A DNA stretch of 5,522 nucleotides from positions 1 to 5,522 of the forward strand of contig SCVQ01000434.1 in assembly GCA_004296865.1 (NCBI GenBank). Direction: 5' to 3'. The first letter of the stretch is position 1. Each line of letters starts with the position of its first letter. The notes beneath the pieces were generated by a model. That model saw nothing but the letters and a program-made list of their open reading frames with translations. It was not told the origin of the DNA and searched no databases. Positions 4,875-5,522 of this stretch are shown one piece after another. Made by a program: the position numbers and the translations under genes. Source of the stretch: Nitrospirota bacterium (GTDB lineage Bacteria; Nitrospirota; Nitrospiria; Nitrospirales; Nitrospiraceae).

Positions 4875-5522
4875 CTACTCAGTTTCGTTGGAAGCCGTGC
4901 GCAAAGAAGTCGCCAGGCCGAGCAACGACAGGGTGAAAATCAGCCACTTGGAGGGATCGAAGTTGTACCACCGGGGCCCGTTCCGGTAATCGCTCTGATA
5001 GGTGTGATGATAGTTGTGGTAGCCCTCTCCAAAGGTCAGCAAGGAAACCCACCAGCTATCCCGGCTGGAATCAGCCCCGCCGTGCGGTTGCTTTCCCCAA
5101 AGGTGGCAAATGGAATTGATGCAGAACGTGGAATTGAGCACGAAGAACGTCCGCCCTACACCAGCCAGCAGGAAACAGCCCAAGCCTCCGATCCAACCGT
5201 TGTAGAGAAAACCCACCAGGAAGGGCAGGGCCAGGCCGGAGACCACGATGGGCACATAGTACCGGTGCTGCCACATGATGACCGGGTCACGCCGCAGGCG
5301 CGCAGAGTATTTCTCGTCTGCATAGGGGTCTGTGAAGAAAATCCATCCGCAATGGCTCCACCAAAACCCTCGCTGGGCGTTGTATGGGTCCTCTTCCTGG
5401 TCGCAGCGCGCATGGTGGCGGATGTGGCTTGACGCCCATTTGAGCGCCGTATTTTCAAGGGCCCAGCCCCCGGCAATCAAAAATCCCGCCCTGACCCACG
5501 TCGGACAGTCGAAGCTGCGATG
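4875..5522 (-). CDS. Membrane fatty acid desaturase (stearoyl-CoA delta-9 type), 5' end outside window
   Basis: This di-iron integral-membrane desaturase introduces a cis double bond into saturated acyl chains, probably delta-9 on acyl-CoA or a membrane lipid. The visible 215 residues run in frame to the window edge, so the start lies beyond 5522; the TTG at 5480 is internal. The first visible residues, H-R-S-F, match the end of the first histidine box (HRxxxHRSF), so residue 1 is probably its last iron ligand. The remaining ligand motifs follow in order: H33-I-R-H36-H37, then DPYNAQRGFWWSH; N136-S-I-C-H140; and G-E-G-Y-H169-N-Y-H172-H173 with the family-typical YQSDYRNG. Hydrophobic stretches at about 88-106 and 108-128 form a membrane hairpin. 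The C-terminus WYNFDPSKWLIFTLSLLGLA is standard and complete. The expected missing part is the N-terminal membrane hairpin plus the rest of the first histidine box. No terminator was found after its stop. Confidence 0.95.
   Translation of the reverse strand, partial: HRSFDCPTWVRAGFLIAGGWALENTALKWASSHIRHHARCDQEEDPYNAQRGFWWSHCGWIFFTDPYADEKYSARLRRDPVIMWQHRYYVPIVVSGLALPFLVGFLYNGWIGGLGCFLLAGVGRTFFVLNSTFCINSICHLWGKQPHGGADSSRDSWWVSLLTFGEGYHNYHHTYQSDYRNGPRWYNFDPSKWLIFTLSLLGLATSLRTASNETE

Noticed and set aside
4620..5432. A 270-codon + strand open frame
   Set aside because: It is antisense to the desaturase, whose histidine boxes prove the - strand reading.
5478..5480. TTG as start of the desaturase
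   Set aside because: The frame stays open through 14 more codons to the window edge. Those codons encode HRSF and more of the conserved desaturase sequence, so the gene continues outside the window.

Overview
The window is a GC-rich, densely packed piece of bacterial chromosome. It holds seven recognisable protein genes: six are complete and one is cut by the right edge. Four genes on the + strand (PAP2 phosphatase, diacylglycerol/undecaprenol kinase, degenerate HD-domain protein, YjbQ) face three on the - strand (fatty acid desaturase, PilZ-domain protein, YheT-like hydrolase). The two sets converge on a 27-nt gap at about 2882-2908. No tRNA, rRNA, CRISPR array, transposase or attachment site was seen. 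Signal-peptide architecture, PAP2, DgkA, PilZ and a YheT-type hydrolase suggest a Gram-negative organism. A Nitrospirota-like host is my best guess, but this is only an impression from gene content and composition, not a demonstrated assignment.

Left part (1-1409): an exported or membrane-bound PAP2 lipid phosphatase is followed after about 60 nt by a small integral-membrane lipid kinase. Chemically the two do opposite jobs: one removes a phosphate from a lipid carrier or phosphatidate, the other adds it. A GC-rich hairpin lies between them, just after the phosphatase stop codon.

Middle (1410-2881): a 102-nt spacer with a perfect TTGACA box precedes a 318-residue HD-domain protein. This protein looks like an HD-GYP phosphodiesterase that kept its first HD dyad but lost the GYP and HHE signature. 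Its end overlaps by 10 bp the start of a YjbQ/UPF0047 protein, so the two are probably translationally coupled.

Right part, - strand (5522 down to 2909): the 3' part of an acyl-CoA/lipid desaturase gene (di-iron, histidine boxes), then a 124-nt spacer with a candidate promoter and a small inverted repeat. Next come a PilZ-domain protein with an unusually long insertion between its two c-di-GMP-binding motifs, and a YheT-family alpha/beta hydrolase, probably in one transcript.

Two themes recur. The first is lipid metabolism: PAP2, DgkA, desaturase, YheT hydrolase. The second is cyclic-di-GMP-type folds in altered form: a degenerate HD-GYP and a PilZ with an insertion. The window looks like ordinary chromosomal backbone. 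The least explained items are the degenerate HD protein coupled to YjbQ and the PilZ insertion.
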